Below, piece after piece: positions 27,501 to 36,200 of a stretch of 64,000 bases of DNA; the first letter of the stretch is position 1, and the number at the start of each line of letters is the position of its first letter. Location of the stretch: contig WEDG01000768.1 of assembly GCA_017591395.1 (NCBI GenBank), positions 78,503-142,502 on the forward strand, read 5' to 3'. Origin of the DNA: Schistocephalus solidus. Lineage: Eukaryota > Platyhelminthes > Cestoda > Diphyllobothriidea > Diphyllobothriidae. The notes under the pieces are model-generated. The model worked only from the letters and a program-made list of their open reading frames with translations. It did no database searches and was not told the DNA's origin. Position numbers and translations under genes: made by a program.

Positions 27501-30500
27501 TAAGTAAGCATGAAGATTCCGGGTAATTAATAATGCCAAGTTCTTCCGCGCTATAGCGCGTAAACGGTACCTCGAGTAATGGATTTATGTATGATAGATA
27601 TAAACGTTTAATAAAGATTTTATATCTTTCGAAAACAGAATTTTGTGCTATGAAATTACTTTTTTCGATCTATTGATTGCCATCGACAGACCAAGGTTAA
27701 GCTTGACAACATATATCATTATGCTTTGGTTTCGTCAGGCTACATGTGTCGCATTTTAGCGAACCAACCTCGGGGATTATCTTTTTAATACCTACAGGGC
27801 GAAGGAAAAACGCCTACGAAGGGATGCTGGGAGGCAAAACTGGTCGGATTCATTTAATCGAGACACCCATGAGCGCAATCTACTCGACAAGTCTGGTCTT
27901 GTCGCGGATGATGCCAGGTCAGACAGCTTCGAATCTCCTGTCCTCTTAGGCGCCGAGGTCGACTACTACGATACGGCTGCTGCAGTAACCGGTGACCAAC
28001 GCGGTAATTCCTTCGAAGTTTCATCCAACAGCCAGACCTTCCTCAGCGGTACAGAGAGTGGAGCTGACAGCGAGGGCGATTCAAGCTGTCAATCCGGTGT
28101 ATGCTACACTAATACAACAAAGTATCATAAGAATTTCCTGAAGGAGATGGAAGAGAACGAAGAACGAGGTAGCAATTTCTTGGCTTTATTGCACTTTGCA
28201 TGTCTTGGATGGACCTGTTGACTACAGTAATGAATAACTTAAGTTGAATGTAGCAAGTGAATGTATACATTGACAAGCATGAGTATTCTTTGACGAACGC
28301 TCATCGATTGCTAGCGGAACTCACTTGTCCCGTTCTCCCTTGAGACTCACTTTCGAGCCCCGCCAAGAGCCACACGACAACTAGTAGTAGAACAGGCAGG
28401 TGCGTATTGCCAGCAAAGACGAGGGCGACTGAAATGGCTATTTCTTGTTTATTAGCCGTCACCAGCCAGTCAAACCCAATCAGAGATGGTGCACCAGCTG
28501 CAGATCGAACCCGCGACCCGTTGATCAGAAGTCCAACGCTTTAGCCATTGAACCATGGGTTCGTTGTCTTGCCGGTTCACCTGCCTATTCTACTACTAGT
28601 TGCTGAGCGGCTGCTGGTGGGGCTCGAGAGTTAACCTCGAGGCAGAGAGGGACGAGTGAGTTCCGTTAGTGAGAGTTCATCAACGGATGCAGTTAATATG
28701 CCCAATCTAAACCGAAAAGACAACGAGCCCGTGGCTCACTGGTTAGAGCGTTGGACTTCTGATCAACGGGTAGCGGGTTCGATCCTCGGGTGGTACACCA
28801 CCTGGGGTTGGTGTTACCTGGCTGTCTATAGCTAATAAGTCAGAAATGGCCATTCCAGTCTTCCTTAACTATACATTTATTTTCAGGTTGGATATCGGTA
28901 ATTCTATTTGTTTGGATTCTGCTTAGAAACGGTGCGCAGCTAAAAACTAATCGATATTTCGAAAACTGTTTTCCGTGAGGAAAATTCTTTACTGCCCTGA
29001 AAGACCCGAAATAATGCAGTAGGCATTTCAGTCTTAAGGTACAATAGGAAGAACTGCAATGCTATCTACTTCATGCAACCTTTCTTGAGTCAGCACTGCG
29101 TGACCGTTTTGGAAGTAGGGACGTGGAAATTTGATGAAACAGACTTGATGTATTTCCTGGACACATCGCGGGCATGTTTTAGGTGCCTACATTGTCTGAC
29201 GTCAACAGCGTGATCGAATGGGACATCAAAAGGTAGCTTATTCACAGAAGTTCAAGAATCACCACTCCAACCGAAACCTGTTTCGCAGCAAGCGTAGTTC
29301 AATCGCTTGGCCGAAGGTAGGCAAATGCCTTCTTTAATTGTCGGCAAAGTGTACATATCAAATTTTTATGGACTTCTGGAATCCAGCGCAATGAAAGGTT
29401 AGTGTAGGTTGGAAGTTTTCGGGAAATGCTCATCCCGTTTAGCACTTGCACAGTACACGGGCTCGGAGTAAAGTAAAAAGTGACTTCCCTCTGCCAAAAT
29501 AGTTTCCGCAGCTACCTGCCAGCCAATTAGGGAGTCGCAGGTTATTAAGCCCTGTTCCTGGAATCGCTAAGCTCAAAAAATGTTCAAGTTTTCGCCACCA
29601 GAGGAAGTACTCAATTACCGTTTGGACTTCCACATATATACGGGCTTGCTGTATAATTACACAAACCTAGTGGGAATTTTCCAACACGTTTTGGCCAAGG
29701 AGTTCCGGGAATTAGCTTAAGGAAAGCAGGTTGGAATGCACACCATTAGATGACCCTCTAGTTTCCGACATGCGAGTTATTTTTCGCTCGGACTTTTCGG
29801 AAATGAACTAAATAAAGAAGGTAGTGAATAGCTGGGTCTACGCATAGTATTACCTGATGCACCATAGAAGGCTCAAGACAACTTAAGACACCGATTAAGA
29901 GCACTGTTTTATTCCCTTTTAAATCTATCGGCATCAATTGAAACGTCAAGAGGCCTGGTGGAAGAGGCCCCCCTGACACAAGATTACTGACATACCTGCC
30001 GTTAAATACTTAAAAATAGAACTTTTTTTCATAAACAAGGGTTACAGAACATTCCAATTGGGCCTGTGGAGACCGAGAAGCAGATGCTACCGGTCGGCCA
30101 ACATCCAAAGCCTTCGCCCTTACCAGCACCAACTTTCAGGGACTCCACCTCTACAAAGAATTTCAATGAGGTCCGGTTGTCCACAGTCGAGACGCTCTGC
30201 ACCGCCGCCTTCAGGAATGCGATTAAGGACATCCAGAACTCCTCCACTGTTAATCGTATTTCACAGTGGATGCCATCCAGGCACAGCCTACCGGGGAGCT
30301 GTCAGTCCCAGCAGCTGGAGCAATATCTTATGTTAAAAACCATTGTTCCCTTCGGTCCCCAATTTCAATCTCCACTTTCAAGCGTATCCACCATTCAACC
30401 TCTAATCCCCATAATTTCCCCAGAATATGACCCTTCGAAGGATGAGAAAGCCCATCCCCCAGGCACTCATTGTGCTTACCCCTCATCCGAAGCATTAGTC

Positions 30501-30629
30501 CATCTTTCCAGCGAGCACACCGCGCGATTCTATTGGTCAGTCCGCGATGGCCAAGCCGAAAGCACTGTTCGGTTAAGTCGATCAGACCACACCAATGCCC
30601 GGTTCAGCCATCTTTCCTCCCTTTCTTAG
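4661..30629 (+). CDS. LHX3: LIM-homeobox transcription factor, LHX3/LHX4 (Lim3) class, six coding exons
   Basis: Exons: 4661-4988, 12528-12696, 16706-16907, 17667-17844, 27798-28168, 30040-30629. Each junction has GT/AG sites and the split codons fit (g|ta Val, ag|a Arg, g|aa Glu, ag|g Arg, g|gg Gly). The exons sum to 1838 nt; adding one base at a frameshift in the LIM2 exon gives 613 codons ending at TAG 30627-30629. Order: about 109 N-terminal residues, LIM1, LIM2, homeodomain, acidic/Ser-rich region, Pro/Ser-rich tail. LIM2 starts with the EEGIPP signature and the homeodomain reads TTITAKQLE...[18 protein letters not shown], both typical of LHX3/4 rather than other LIM-HD classes. Proteins of this class are nuclear DNA-binding factors that work with LDB/CLIM cofactors in motor-neuron and neuroendocrine cell specification; the role here is inferred from family. 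The single frameshift, with every exon otherwise open, suggests a sequence error more than a pseudogene. Confidence 0.93.
6711..6750. repeat. AGT/GTA trinucleotide microsatellite
   Basis: About 40 bases of repeated AGT with two substitutions (TTG and ATT units). It lies in intron 1 of the LIM-homeobox gene and has no coding role that I can see. Confidence 0.85.
7423..7455. repeat. Short perfect hairpin
   Basis: CATAGTGGCAAG (7423-7434) is followed after nine bases by its exact reverse complement CTTGCCACTATG (7444-7455). The loop is G-rich. It stands alone in intron 1; no T-run follows, so a bacterial-type terminator is not implied. Confidence 0.7.
8528..8770 (-). CDS. Open minus-strand stretch, possible exon or retroposed fragment
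   Basis: Eighty codons are open on the - strand in a locally GC-rich patch inside intron 1 of the LIM-homeobox gene. The reading is rich in Pro, Ala, Glu and Lys and ends with a polar stretch [14 protein letters not shown] before the stop. The opposite strand is also open for 61 codons, so composition alone may explain it. No splice sites are compelling and I recognise no family. Treat it as a weak candidate only. Confidence 0.15.
   Translation of the reverse strand: MQLPHSLLLPHLNPVSCQSQEDLWGERTQVAGAAGAAPERAATPGLESTEWECHKGHIKKEPKTSKGTLEIPVNVEDSET
9310..9720 (+). repeat. Interspersed repeat copy related to 19441-19770
   Basis: Segments such as GCGCCTATTCCTGTGTTCAA, then ACCAGAAA..CA-AGG-GAA-CTGGGG-ACCCACTG, and ACGTGTCTGGGCTTTAGCTAG match in the same order a block at 19500-19770. 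This marks a decayed dispersed element of at least 400 bases. I find no protein in it. It is probably the tail of a non-autonomous element. Confidence 0.6.
10325..10407. repeat. (CA)n microsatellite
   Basis: About 83 bases of alternating C and A with a single CC interruption near 10338. The poly-Thr-His and Cys-Val open frames on both strands here are artefacts of the repeat. Confidence 0.95.
12528..12696 (+). CDS. LHX3: LHX3/4 exon 2: LIM1 zinc-binding domain
   Basis: The exon follows a CT-rich tract and TTTTTAG and ends at TTCAG|GTTTGT. It encodes a full first LIM domain: CSRC, then WHARC, CPDC and YCKED supply the Cys/Cys/His/Cys and Cys/Cys/Cys/Asp ligands in the spacing of LIM1. LIM domains bind two zinc ions and recruit LDB cofactors. 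It enters in phase 1 and leaves in phase 2 (AG), completed by the A that opens the next exon. No defects are seen. Confidence 0.95.
12886..13070 (+). mobile_element. SINE-like element, tRNA-derived head
   Basis: The head GTGGCGCAATTGGTAAAGC resembles a polymerase III A box, and the tail (AGCTAGAAATCGCCATTATATTCTCCCTTGTCTTTGTCGG) is split here as a degenerate form of the tail shared with copies at 20020-20165, 28403-28560, 28725-28880 and 31503-31645. The B box has decayed. No coding capacity. Confidence 0.55.
13287..13310. repeat. (AT)n microsatellite
   Basis: A short uninterrupted run of alternating A and T in intron 2. Similar short runs occur at 19000-19018, 19559-19578 and 20222-20232, often next to copies of the dispersed repeats. 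Confidence 0.85.
13989..14190 (-). repeat. Dispersed repeat, diverged copy of the 19.0-kb foldback arm
   Basis: Read in this direction it aligns by eye over about 200 bases with 19038-19235: both go from GGGT.GATxGATxCA through TTATxxTGCCTxCATT, a CGTAACC/CATAACCCTGA segment, CACATGC..GCGC, to ATGGGTxATxAxCATTTTATC. Another partial copy lies at 40965-41150 in the opposite direction. It contains no conserved frame. Confidence 0.6.
16706..16907 (+). CDS. LHX3: LHX3/4 exon 3: LIM2 domain with a one-base deletion
   Basis: The acceptor is TTCTTCTTCAG and the donor GCAAG|GTAAGT. The first part reads [10 protein letters not shown], then HLDCFVC and YSCSRPL, the first seven zinc ligands of LIM2. After about 16830 the reading continues in a different frame as GDEFYLL...RLMCKED, giving the last ligands. 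One base is missing in the AACACGGG string at 16829-16836; with it the spacing between the last cysteine pairs equals the 19 residues of vertebrate LHX3. The exon length (202) breaks the phase arithmetic of the whole gene by exactly one base, which supports the same reading. A natural null allele, a pseudogene or a sequencing error would all look like this; error is most likely because everything else is intact. Confidence 0.92.
17667..17844 (+). CDS. LHX3: LHX3/4 exon 4: homeodomain up to recognition helix
   Basis: The acceptor lies after an A-rich run (AAATAG) and the donor is CGCAG|GTGAGT. It encodes EAELENVN followed by the homeodomain from [16 protein letters not shown] to [10 protein letters not shown]. 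Helix 3 has Trp48, Phe49, Gln50 and Asn51; Gln50 and Asn51 are the DNA-contacting residues. The intron falls inside the codon of Arg53, as is common in this class, and the remaining homeodomain residues come from the exon at 27798. The polypyrimidine tract before the acceptor is poor, but the phase fit leaves little doubt. Confidence 0.95.
17905..18180. repeat. Decayed trinucleotide repeat array (AAT/AGT/GCT/GAG units)
   Basis: For about 275 bases the sequence keeps a three-base rhythm: AGT/AAT/ACT-type units, then (TGC)n near 18105, (AAT)n at 18120-18150 and (GAG)n at 18150-18165. All stops are avoided in one + frame by chance of the repeat, giving a Ser/Asn/Asp/Glu-rich reading. It starts 60 bases after the homeodomain exon donor, and reading through that donor in the gene's own frame gives an immediate TGA, so it is intronic. 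Confidence 0.75.
19020..19439. mobile_element. Long foldback (inverted repeat) element
   Basis: The left arm (19020-19213) and the right arm (19245-19439) are imperfect reverse complements over about 194 bases around a 31-base loop. Both arms encode, in opposite directions, nearly the same open reading that begins MWTVCAV. The left end abuts an (AT)n run. The arms are copies of the dispersed repeat seen at 13989-14190 and 40965-41150, so this is either two head-to-head insertions or a foldback transposon. No transposase is present. Confidence 0.8.
19441..19770 (+). repeat. Tail of the dispersed repeat, shared with 9310-9720 and 40790-40930
   Basis: Contains GTTGTCTGTTCG..CC followed by CATACGGAGCTTGTTGCTTCGGGAAGC in segments that also occur reversed at 40790-40930, then an (AT)n run, then the ACCCACTG..GAGCC and ACGTGTCTGGGCTTTTAGCTAG segments shared with 9580-9690. 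A further short copy of the middle part (GAAACCGCATAGAGAACG) is at 19999-20016. Noncoding. Confidence 0.65.
20020..20165 (+). mobile_element. SINE-like fragment with internal hairpin
   Basis: Carries the family tail CAGAAATGGCCATTCC followed by GGTCTCCCTTGTCTTTGTC, here preceded by GACAAAGACAAAGAC so that the ends of the fragment are self-complementary. It is followed by a degenerate copy of the GAGGGCTC...GAGCTCC module that flanks the SINEs at 28.3 and 31.7 kb. No A or B box is visible. Confidence 0.55.
20932..21110 (+). CDS. Short Tyr/Gln/Asn-rich frame, doubtful exon
   Basis: An ATG at 20932 opens 42 codons reading [21 protein letters not shown] and more, stopping at 21058-21060. A second frame across the same region continues to 21110 and meets GTACGT, a usable donor. 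The composition resembles a low-complexity protein segment. Its position inside the intron that splits the homeodomain makes it an unlikely exon of the LIM-homeobox gene, and no acceptor stands out. It may be chance. Confidence 0.15.
24094..24255. mobile_element. Foldback/MITE-like element
   Basis: The left arm 24094-24160 and right arm 24191-24255 are reverse complements with scattered mismatches: AGAAGTAGACGCGATC..GGGACA at one end pairs with TGTCCC..GATCACGTCTACTTCT at the other, and GGATTCTTGCT pairs with AGCAAGAATCC. The loop is about 30 bases. The size and structure fit a small non-autonomous DNA element. There is no coding capacity and no evident target duplication. Confidence 0.75.
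24508..24586. repeat. (AT)n microsatellite, about 79 bases
   Basis: Uninterrupted alternating A and T, the longest such run in the window. It can extrude as a cruciform and is a likely spot for length error in assembly. The Ile-Tyr open frame across it is an artefact. Confidence 0.95.
27798..28168 (+). CDS. LHX3: LHX3/4 exon 5: end of homeodomain and acidic region
   Basis: The acceptor is TACCTACAG at 27797 and the donor CGAG|GTAGCA. The first base completes Arg53 of the homeodomain, followed by [15 protein letters not shown], which is the helix-3 end and the basic extension found in LHX3 (usually GRQRWG). About 105 further residues are rich in Ser, Asp and Glu, with a clustered acidic stretch near the end (EMEENEER). 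This part may act in transcriptional regulation; that is inference. The exon is fully open and enters and leaves in the expected phases (2 in, 1 out). Confidence 0.94.
28293..28685. mobile_element. Composite element: inverted arms enclosing a minus-strand SINE
   Basis: Left arm 28293-28402 (GCTCATCGATT...CTCACTTGTCCC...TCGAGCCCC...CTAGTAGTAGAACAGGCAGG) pairs with right arm 28578-28685 (CCTGCCTATTCTACTACTAG...GGGGCTCGAG...GGGACGAGTGAG...). Between them, 28403-28560 is a reversed SINE with B box GATCGAACCC and A-box complement. The same arm sequence recurs at 31684-31945, so the arm plus SINE arrangement is a recurring unit. Confidence 0.7.
28725..28880 (+). mobile_element. tRNA-derived SINE, best copy
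   Basis: A clear polymerase III A box TGGCTCACTGG (28732-28742) and B box GGGTTCGATCC (28775-28785) are separated as in a tRNA gene. The tRNA-like head is followed by the family tail AGAAATGGCCATTCCAGTC. A clover-leaf with a proper acceptor stem does not form, so it is a retroposon and not a functional tRNA gene. It faces the reversed copy at 28403-28560, about 165 bases away. Confidence 0.75.
30040..30629 (+). CDS. LHX3: LHX3/4 exon 6: C-terminal tail and stop
   Basis: The acceptor TTTTTTTCATAAACAAG|GG at 30039 gives the correct phase after the previous exon (g|gg, Gly); a second acceptor eight bases on (GGTTACAG) would break phase. The frame then stays open for 196 codons to TAG at 30627-30629. 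The encoded tail is rich in Pro, Ser and Gln with no known domain, as in other LHX3/4 proteins, whose C-termini are poorly conserved. One intervening small exon cannot be excluded, but none is needed. Confidence 0.8.
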
Positions 30630-31502
30630 ACACGCGAAACATGCCCACAAGCGCAACACATTGGACTCCTGGTAAACTTTTAAGTGTTCTTCAGTAAGCA
30701 ACGCAAAATCCACAACAGGGCACATCACTCGAAATTTTAGACTGTTTATTTGTATGATGTGAATGCGGCAGCACAAGGATGGTTGCGCATCTGCTCGTCG
30801 TTAATGGTTGTTGCAGGGACAAGATACACGAGATGGTGCGTTTAGTAAGAATTTTTCCAGTATCAATGGGACACCGGTGGTTTGTAGAAAAAAGTTATAG
30901 CAGCTCTCGGGCACTTGGTTTAAACATATTCACATGAATTTAAACATCAAAGATTAATATTATTGGAGATAACTTTCAAATGTTGCATCCTAGTCGGTAA
31001 AAGAAGTGGAGATTAACAAGCGAAAAAATTATAAACATGAAGCCTTCGGGCAACTGCTACTTACTGAGAGAATCGATGACGGTGCTGCTAGATATCAATT
31101 TTAGGAATACACAGACAAATGCCCGCAGCCACCAAATCATATTAGCTACGGCGTGGAAACCGGAAGATAAAATAAAATTGCAACATAAACTCCACCTGTT
31201 TACATGTACTTAACCCCGAATAACCCTCGGGGCAGAGGCCTGTGGATAGGTGCCTAGGCGTCATCATCACCTTAAGGAGCAAAAGTAGCCGCTGGGAGGT
31301 CTAACGAACTAAAAAAACAGTGAGCAGCGGCAGTAGGTAAAGTAACTCATAAGACATGATGACCGAAATCTAACTGAACAGTTCAATGTCACTAACATTT
31401 ATCCATTTACGCACTTTAATCACTAACCTAGCGCGCTCCGCCCAAGTATTTGTTTCAAATGGAACATGTTCTTAAACAATTTAGTTCACAAAATAGTCAT
31501 AA
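30630..31502 (+). other. 3' flank and probable 3' UTR of the LHX3/4 gene
   Basis: There is no coding sequence that I can support. AATAAA at 31171-31176 is a candidate polyadenylation signal about 540 bases after the stop codon. The mRNA end is not otherwise visible. Confidence 0.4.
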
Positions 31503-31645
31503 CCAACAAAGACAAGGGAGACTGGAATGACCAGCTCTGCCAGCCAACCATACCAAACTCCAGGGTATGGGACATCCGAGGCTCGAATTCGCGACCTGTT
31601 GGTTAAAGTCCAACGCCCTAACCACTGAACTACTGGCTAGCTGTC
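31503..31645 (-). mobile_element. tRNA-derived SINE, reversed copy
   Basis: On the - strand this reads an A-box region (GGTTAGGGCGTTGGACTTTAACC), a B-box region (GCGAATTCGAGCC), and the family tail with CATTCCAGTCTCCCTTGTCTTTG. It matches the copies at 28403-28560 and 28725-28880 in order and spacing, with more substitutions. Confidence 0.65.
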
Positions 31646-31683
31646 CTCCCAATTGCGATCGGATGAATGAACAATCTTAGAAC

Positions 31684-31945
31684 GATCAACGCTCAACTAT
31701 CACGCTACGGGACATACTCGTCCCGTTTTGCCTTGGGGCTCAGTCTCCAGCCCATGTCAGCAGCCTCGCAACGGCAAGTGATATAGGCAGAATGAAATGA
31801 TCGAAAAAGACATGGGACACACGAATGGCCATGTCTGGCTTATTAGTCGTAATCAGCCAGCCATTGTGCGGCTGGTGGCGGGGCTCGAGTGAGCTCCAAG
31901 GCGCAACGGGGTGAGTATTCCCCATAACGCGAATGATGAACGCCC
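31684..31945. mobile_element. Foldback element related to the 28.3-kb composite
   Basis: The left part (31684-31770, with GCTCAACTATCACG..ACGGGACATACTCGTCCCG..GCCTTGGGGCTCAG) pairs with the right part (31860-31945, GGGGCTCGAGTGAGCTCCAAGGCGCAACGGGG...). The interior carries a SINE tail piece (AATGGCCATGTCTGGCTTATTAG). The arms are the same module as in 28293-28685. It lies between the two convergent genes. Confidence 0.65.
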
Positions 31946-33161
31946 ATCTAAGATTACGCGTTTTAATTTTTGGACGGAATTCAACGTGACACTACATTCA
32001 GGTAATTTCCTATGTTAATAACTCCTCTAGGGTACATATGTATATCATTACTTTTCTATTAGATAGCAATAATGCAAATGTAAAAGATTAATTAAACTGC
32101 AATTGCTAACATGAAACCTTATTGTCAATTCCGCATAAATTAGGTGAGATAGGACATTGAACAAGCTATTTTTGGAAAAAGTTTAATTTATAAATAGTCC
32201 CGATTTTATACCCTAGAATGGAATAATAACGCCGATAGGCAATCCTTTCTTTAACTTACCCCTAGTTCCTAGGCCTATGCAAATATTCTACAAGTAACCG
32301 CAAAAAGGTCCACCATCAGGCTGCCATTTAAAATTCTCGAACCTGGTAAGGGGCTTTTGTGAGGTCTATTTATTGTTAACACGCAATTTGAAGAGGAAAC
32401 TGGCAGTGATAATTATAAGAAAGTTTTAGTATTTGCGGGCACCCGGTACTGCAAACATAATCACAGAACGTAGCATCAAAAAATGGTTCAAATACAAAAA
32501 ATAAGGACAGATTTTCGTCTGCGTGTAAATTAGTACACATTAGGACAGCTGCCTGGCACATTGCATATTGCACTAATTTTTAGATACCATTAATGCTTAT
32601 TAACAAGCAGGGTTTAAATGACGCTTGAATTACTTGGTTATTTGCATAGGCATACCTTATCGATACCTACAAATTACGTTGACACGTTTTTGTGCTTTCG
32701 GTATTTCCGATTTTCTGAAGAAGACGGTTAGTTCTATCCAAGGTAATATTATTTTCAACGCATCCTTTATGTTTTCATTCAAGTTAAGGTTATTATTTAC
32801 TAATTTGTTCGATGCACACGAGTCGATTTCCGAGTAAGTAAAAATTGTTGGTAAATTTAGGAAACATTCGACGAGTTATATTACCTACTGTAAGGTTCAG
32901 ACCAAAATGCGGCTTTCAGGCCCAACTTAATGAAAACAAAATCGCTTGCTAAAACGGTGCCGCATGTACAATAACCTGAGATAGTGTACTTCCACCTCAT
33001 AGGAAAGGCTCGTTGATAATTGAACGGAGAGAAGGAAGTATACAAAATTTCCGCGTGCGTAGAAAAGAGGGACCGAATTATGTGTAAAAATGGCAAACAA
33101 AAAATGGAGCCAGATAAAGCAAACAGAAGTTGTCTCTGGAGGAGAAACAGTATTGATGGCA
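31946..33161. other. Intergenic stretch and 3' UTR of the minus-strand gene
   Basis: AT-rich sequence between the convergent genes. TTTATT at about 32366 would be an AATAAA signal on the - strand, 800 bases after the stop of the minus gene. No other feature is supported. Confidence 0.35.
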
Positions 33162-33227
33162 TCAATCATCCATGCTGAGAATTGCCTGCAGGGTCTCCAG
33201 CGTGATACCTTCGCCGCCGTGCTCTAC
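33162..33227 (-). CDS. Minus gene, last exon with stop codon
   Basis: The acceptor TTTTTATCTTCAG precedes 21 codons, [21 protein letters not shown], and TGA (33162-33164). It starts in phase 0, matching the exon at 33740-33820. The smooth amphipathic reading and the strong acceptor make it convincing despite its length. Confidence 0.6.
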   Translation of the reverse strand, partial: VEHGGEGITLETLQAILSMDD

Positions 33228-36200
33228 CTGAAGATAAAAAACGGAAATAAACAAATCTGGGAAAAGAACAAAATAGAATAAAAGATTCATGGACATACAA
33301 TTCACACAGAAGTGGAAATATGTTCAGAGACCCGATCCAATTTAACACTACCGAAATCGTAAACGCAGTCAAGGTACAATTTCGGATAGTCGACCCGTAA
33401 ACTATCTTGGCCAAACAAGAGATAGTCGGTGGATTACGATGTGAGCTACGTGTGTAGCATTAGTAGACAGGGTAACTGACCTTAACATGGTATTAACATT
33501 TGTGAACAAGGGCCACATATATACGTCTCCCCAAAAGCATAGCTGTATGCGAATAACGCAACTATAACTCGTCAAACGACAATTACCTCACAATTACTGT
33601 CGCAAGAAGTATTCAGATATTCAGTAAAAGCGGCACTCACCAATCTATCCTGACGGGGAATCAATACGTTAGTCTGGTCTGTGGCGTTGAAGGGCGAAGG
33701 ATAGTCGAACGACTAACAGCAAAATAAGCAGACACTTACGCAGGTAAAGAAGCCATCCCAGACAGGGAACGGTAGTGCTAACAGGACGCGGGGTGCTGAT
33801 GTTTTGAAAGACCAGGTGCTCTAAAAACGGCACTGTGACATGCAGCCAAAGAACAGTGAGTACATAGGTTCTCCACCATAATTGCCTCGCGGACAAGTTC
33901 TAACTACCCAAATCGTTATGGAAGATAACCTACTGATCGATAACAATCTGATCGATCGCTGGGTTCCCATTCAAATTTAGAATTCCCAAGACACCTTGGG
34001 AGACATGCCCAAACATTCTACTTCTATCTGTCCTACGGTGTCCGAGGGAACTGATGCGTTCCGTAGCCTAATAGCACATGAAATGGACTACTTAAAGAAA
34101 AGTGACTCTTTGTAGTGGAGGCTGATTTACGCGAATGTTCATGAACCTGCTGCCTAAATTCTGAAGCCTAGACTTGGTCTTCCTGGAAATTACGATGACG
34201 GGCATCAACTGACTTTTCACTCTGCACGATCGCGGTCCTTACAATTTTTGCAGTAGACGTATGGTGGTTGAGAGAACGAAGCATTGTGGGCGTGCGAACC
34301 AGTAGCTAGGAAAATGGCATGCATCCTATTCAAGTGGCGCCTGGAGATGAGATTAGTGGAATGACGCTGCTACACGCACTTACGGCATGTATTAAGGCTT
34401 ACACTACAACACTACCTATGTAACACGAGTTACAGGCCTATGCCTCCAGTGTTAGCCATATGCAACAGTGCAGTCTGTTTTGGAGGTCCAAGACCCAACT
34501 CGGGACTGAAAGGCGTCACTTCAGACTACGTAAACCAGCGCCGCGTGGGAATTGTTTTAGCACTGTATGCGACGGAAAAGAGAAAAACATCATCAGAAAA
34601 TCCTTATTCCAACCGAAACAATCTGTTGTAAGGAAAATGCAATTTCCAGGTGACGAAACAACTACCCGAAACGTCTGATACCTAATAGACATCTCTCAGT
34701 GAACGCCTTTTCTTTTTTTGACATCTGGCAATGACTTAGCATGTGTGTTTCCAGTCTTACTTCTTAATTATATGATACGGTATCAACTGCTTATATGACA
34801 ACTTCAGTACCAAAATGAGGAAACCGGCCAAATGGCATGAAATTTCTAAAACACTGCTCTTGATTGTCAAACGGTTGAGCCTGTTAGTAATAATTCCAAA
34901 GAAGTGTTGCCTTAGACTGAGAAAATACAGTCCCACTCGCCTTGAAGAGGTCATGGCCTAGTTAATTACTGCCAACCCGCACCTAGAATTGCTGTTTGGA
35001 GCTGCCAGTTCAACGGCAAAACTACAGAGAAGGGGAAGAGTAGATACACTGGTTTGTGGACTTAGAAAACGAAAGAAGATAGAACGCCTCGAATACTTCA
35101 GAAGAAAACACGTACACAGACAAGGAGGGGAATGGCAAATCATTCGTAAAATTCTTCGGGACAAACGTCCTCATTCTTGAGTAAACAGCAGTTAAGATAG
35201 GAGGGGTTGCGTAAAGCAATTCTTGTGCTTTCTGCTCCCAGGTTCAGTCAGTTTGCACATTTTAAAGCGACTGGAAATGACATCAGGGGAAATTTTTGGC
35301 TAGGCACCTTGCATCCGAGCAGTACAAACACTCAATAAATTTTCGACCTAGATGAAATTTAATTCAAGCCACTTCGAAGGGCACACTCAAGAGAAAAAGA
35401 CAACTCTGGGTTTATGCAGGCACGCTGACTACTCTCATATTATTTAACCAGTTCGGTTGATGTGTTTCGAGAGTGAGGTTGACAGGAATATTACAGTTTC
35501 GTGGAGCCACAAGTGAAGGCTGTACGACAACAGTGACTAATGGGGAGTGTTCACCATGGTCAGGTGGGCACATGGAATGACTGTTACTCAGTTAGAGGGG
35601 CTGCCCAGTTCCTACCACACCATCATTACACACCAGTAAACAGCATAAACTTACATTGAAGCGCATGCCATTGGGCTTCTCTACCAGACAGACGCCCGGG
35701 GACAGTTCGGTCACCGTAACTCCGGGAAAGTGTGCTCAGATCCACCAGAGCTGCCTGCTGCACTACAGAAGGAGCTGCTGGAACCGTTGGTGACGACATG
35801 CTGAAGGACTCCTCCTCACATTTTACCTTCTCTTGTTGCCTACGAGGTTGGACGGCACCCAAGGCCCTGTTGTCACCGCCGGAGGAGGGGGCATTGTCGG
35901 GGGGAGTCGGCGACGGTTGTATACTGGCTATCGGCATTTACTACCGTCACCAGTTGCCCACTCGGTCTATGAAATAGTCTGCCGCTCACCGCTTCCATGG
36001 CTAACTCGCTCGGCTGACCATCCTCCGATAAAACGGGGAGAAAGGCACCACTTGCGATCCACTCCTCGGGTACTGGGTAGCCAAGGCCCTCGCCGGACAT
36101 GGAGAACTGAAGACAGGAAGAAGAGTTTTTTAAGACAATCTGACAGTGATTTACTTATATGTCTAGCAGAACCACCGCCAATGAGGCAATCCGTATACAG

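Larger units (their letters stand above)
17845..27797 (+). other. LHX3/4 intron 4 (9.95 kb), repeat-rich
   Basis: This intron interrupts the homeodomain. Its contents are a decayed trinucleotide array (17905-18180), a large foldback with a long tail (19020-19770), a SINE-like copy (20020-20165), a Tyr/Gln/Asn-rich short frame (20932-21060), a smaller foldback (24094-24255) and an (AT)n run (24508-24586). From 21121 to 24090 and from 24600 to 27797 I see only AT-rich sequence and a GC-richer patch (23200-23690) with no supported gene. Confidence 0.8.
28169..30039 (+). other. LHX3/4 intron 5 (1.9 kb)
   Basis: Holds a foldback enclosing a minus-strand SINE (28293-28685) and a plus-strand SINE (28725-28880). 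The remaining 28890-30039 is unremarkable, with no gene that I can support. Confidence 0.75.

Noticed and set aside
28725..28800. tRNA gene
   Set aside because: A and B boxes are good, but no acceptor stem or clover-leaf forms and the sequence continues into the SINE family tail.
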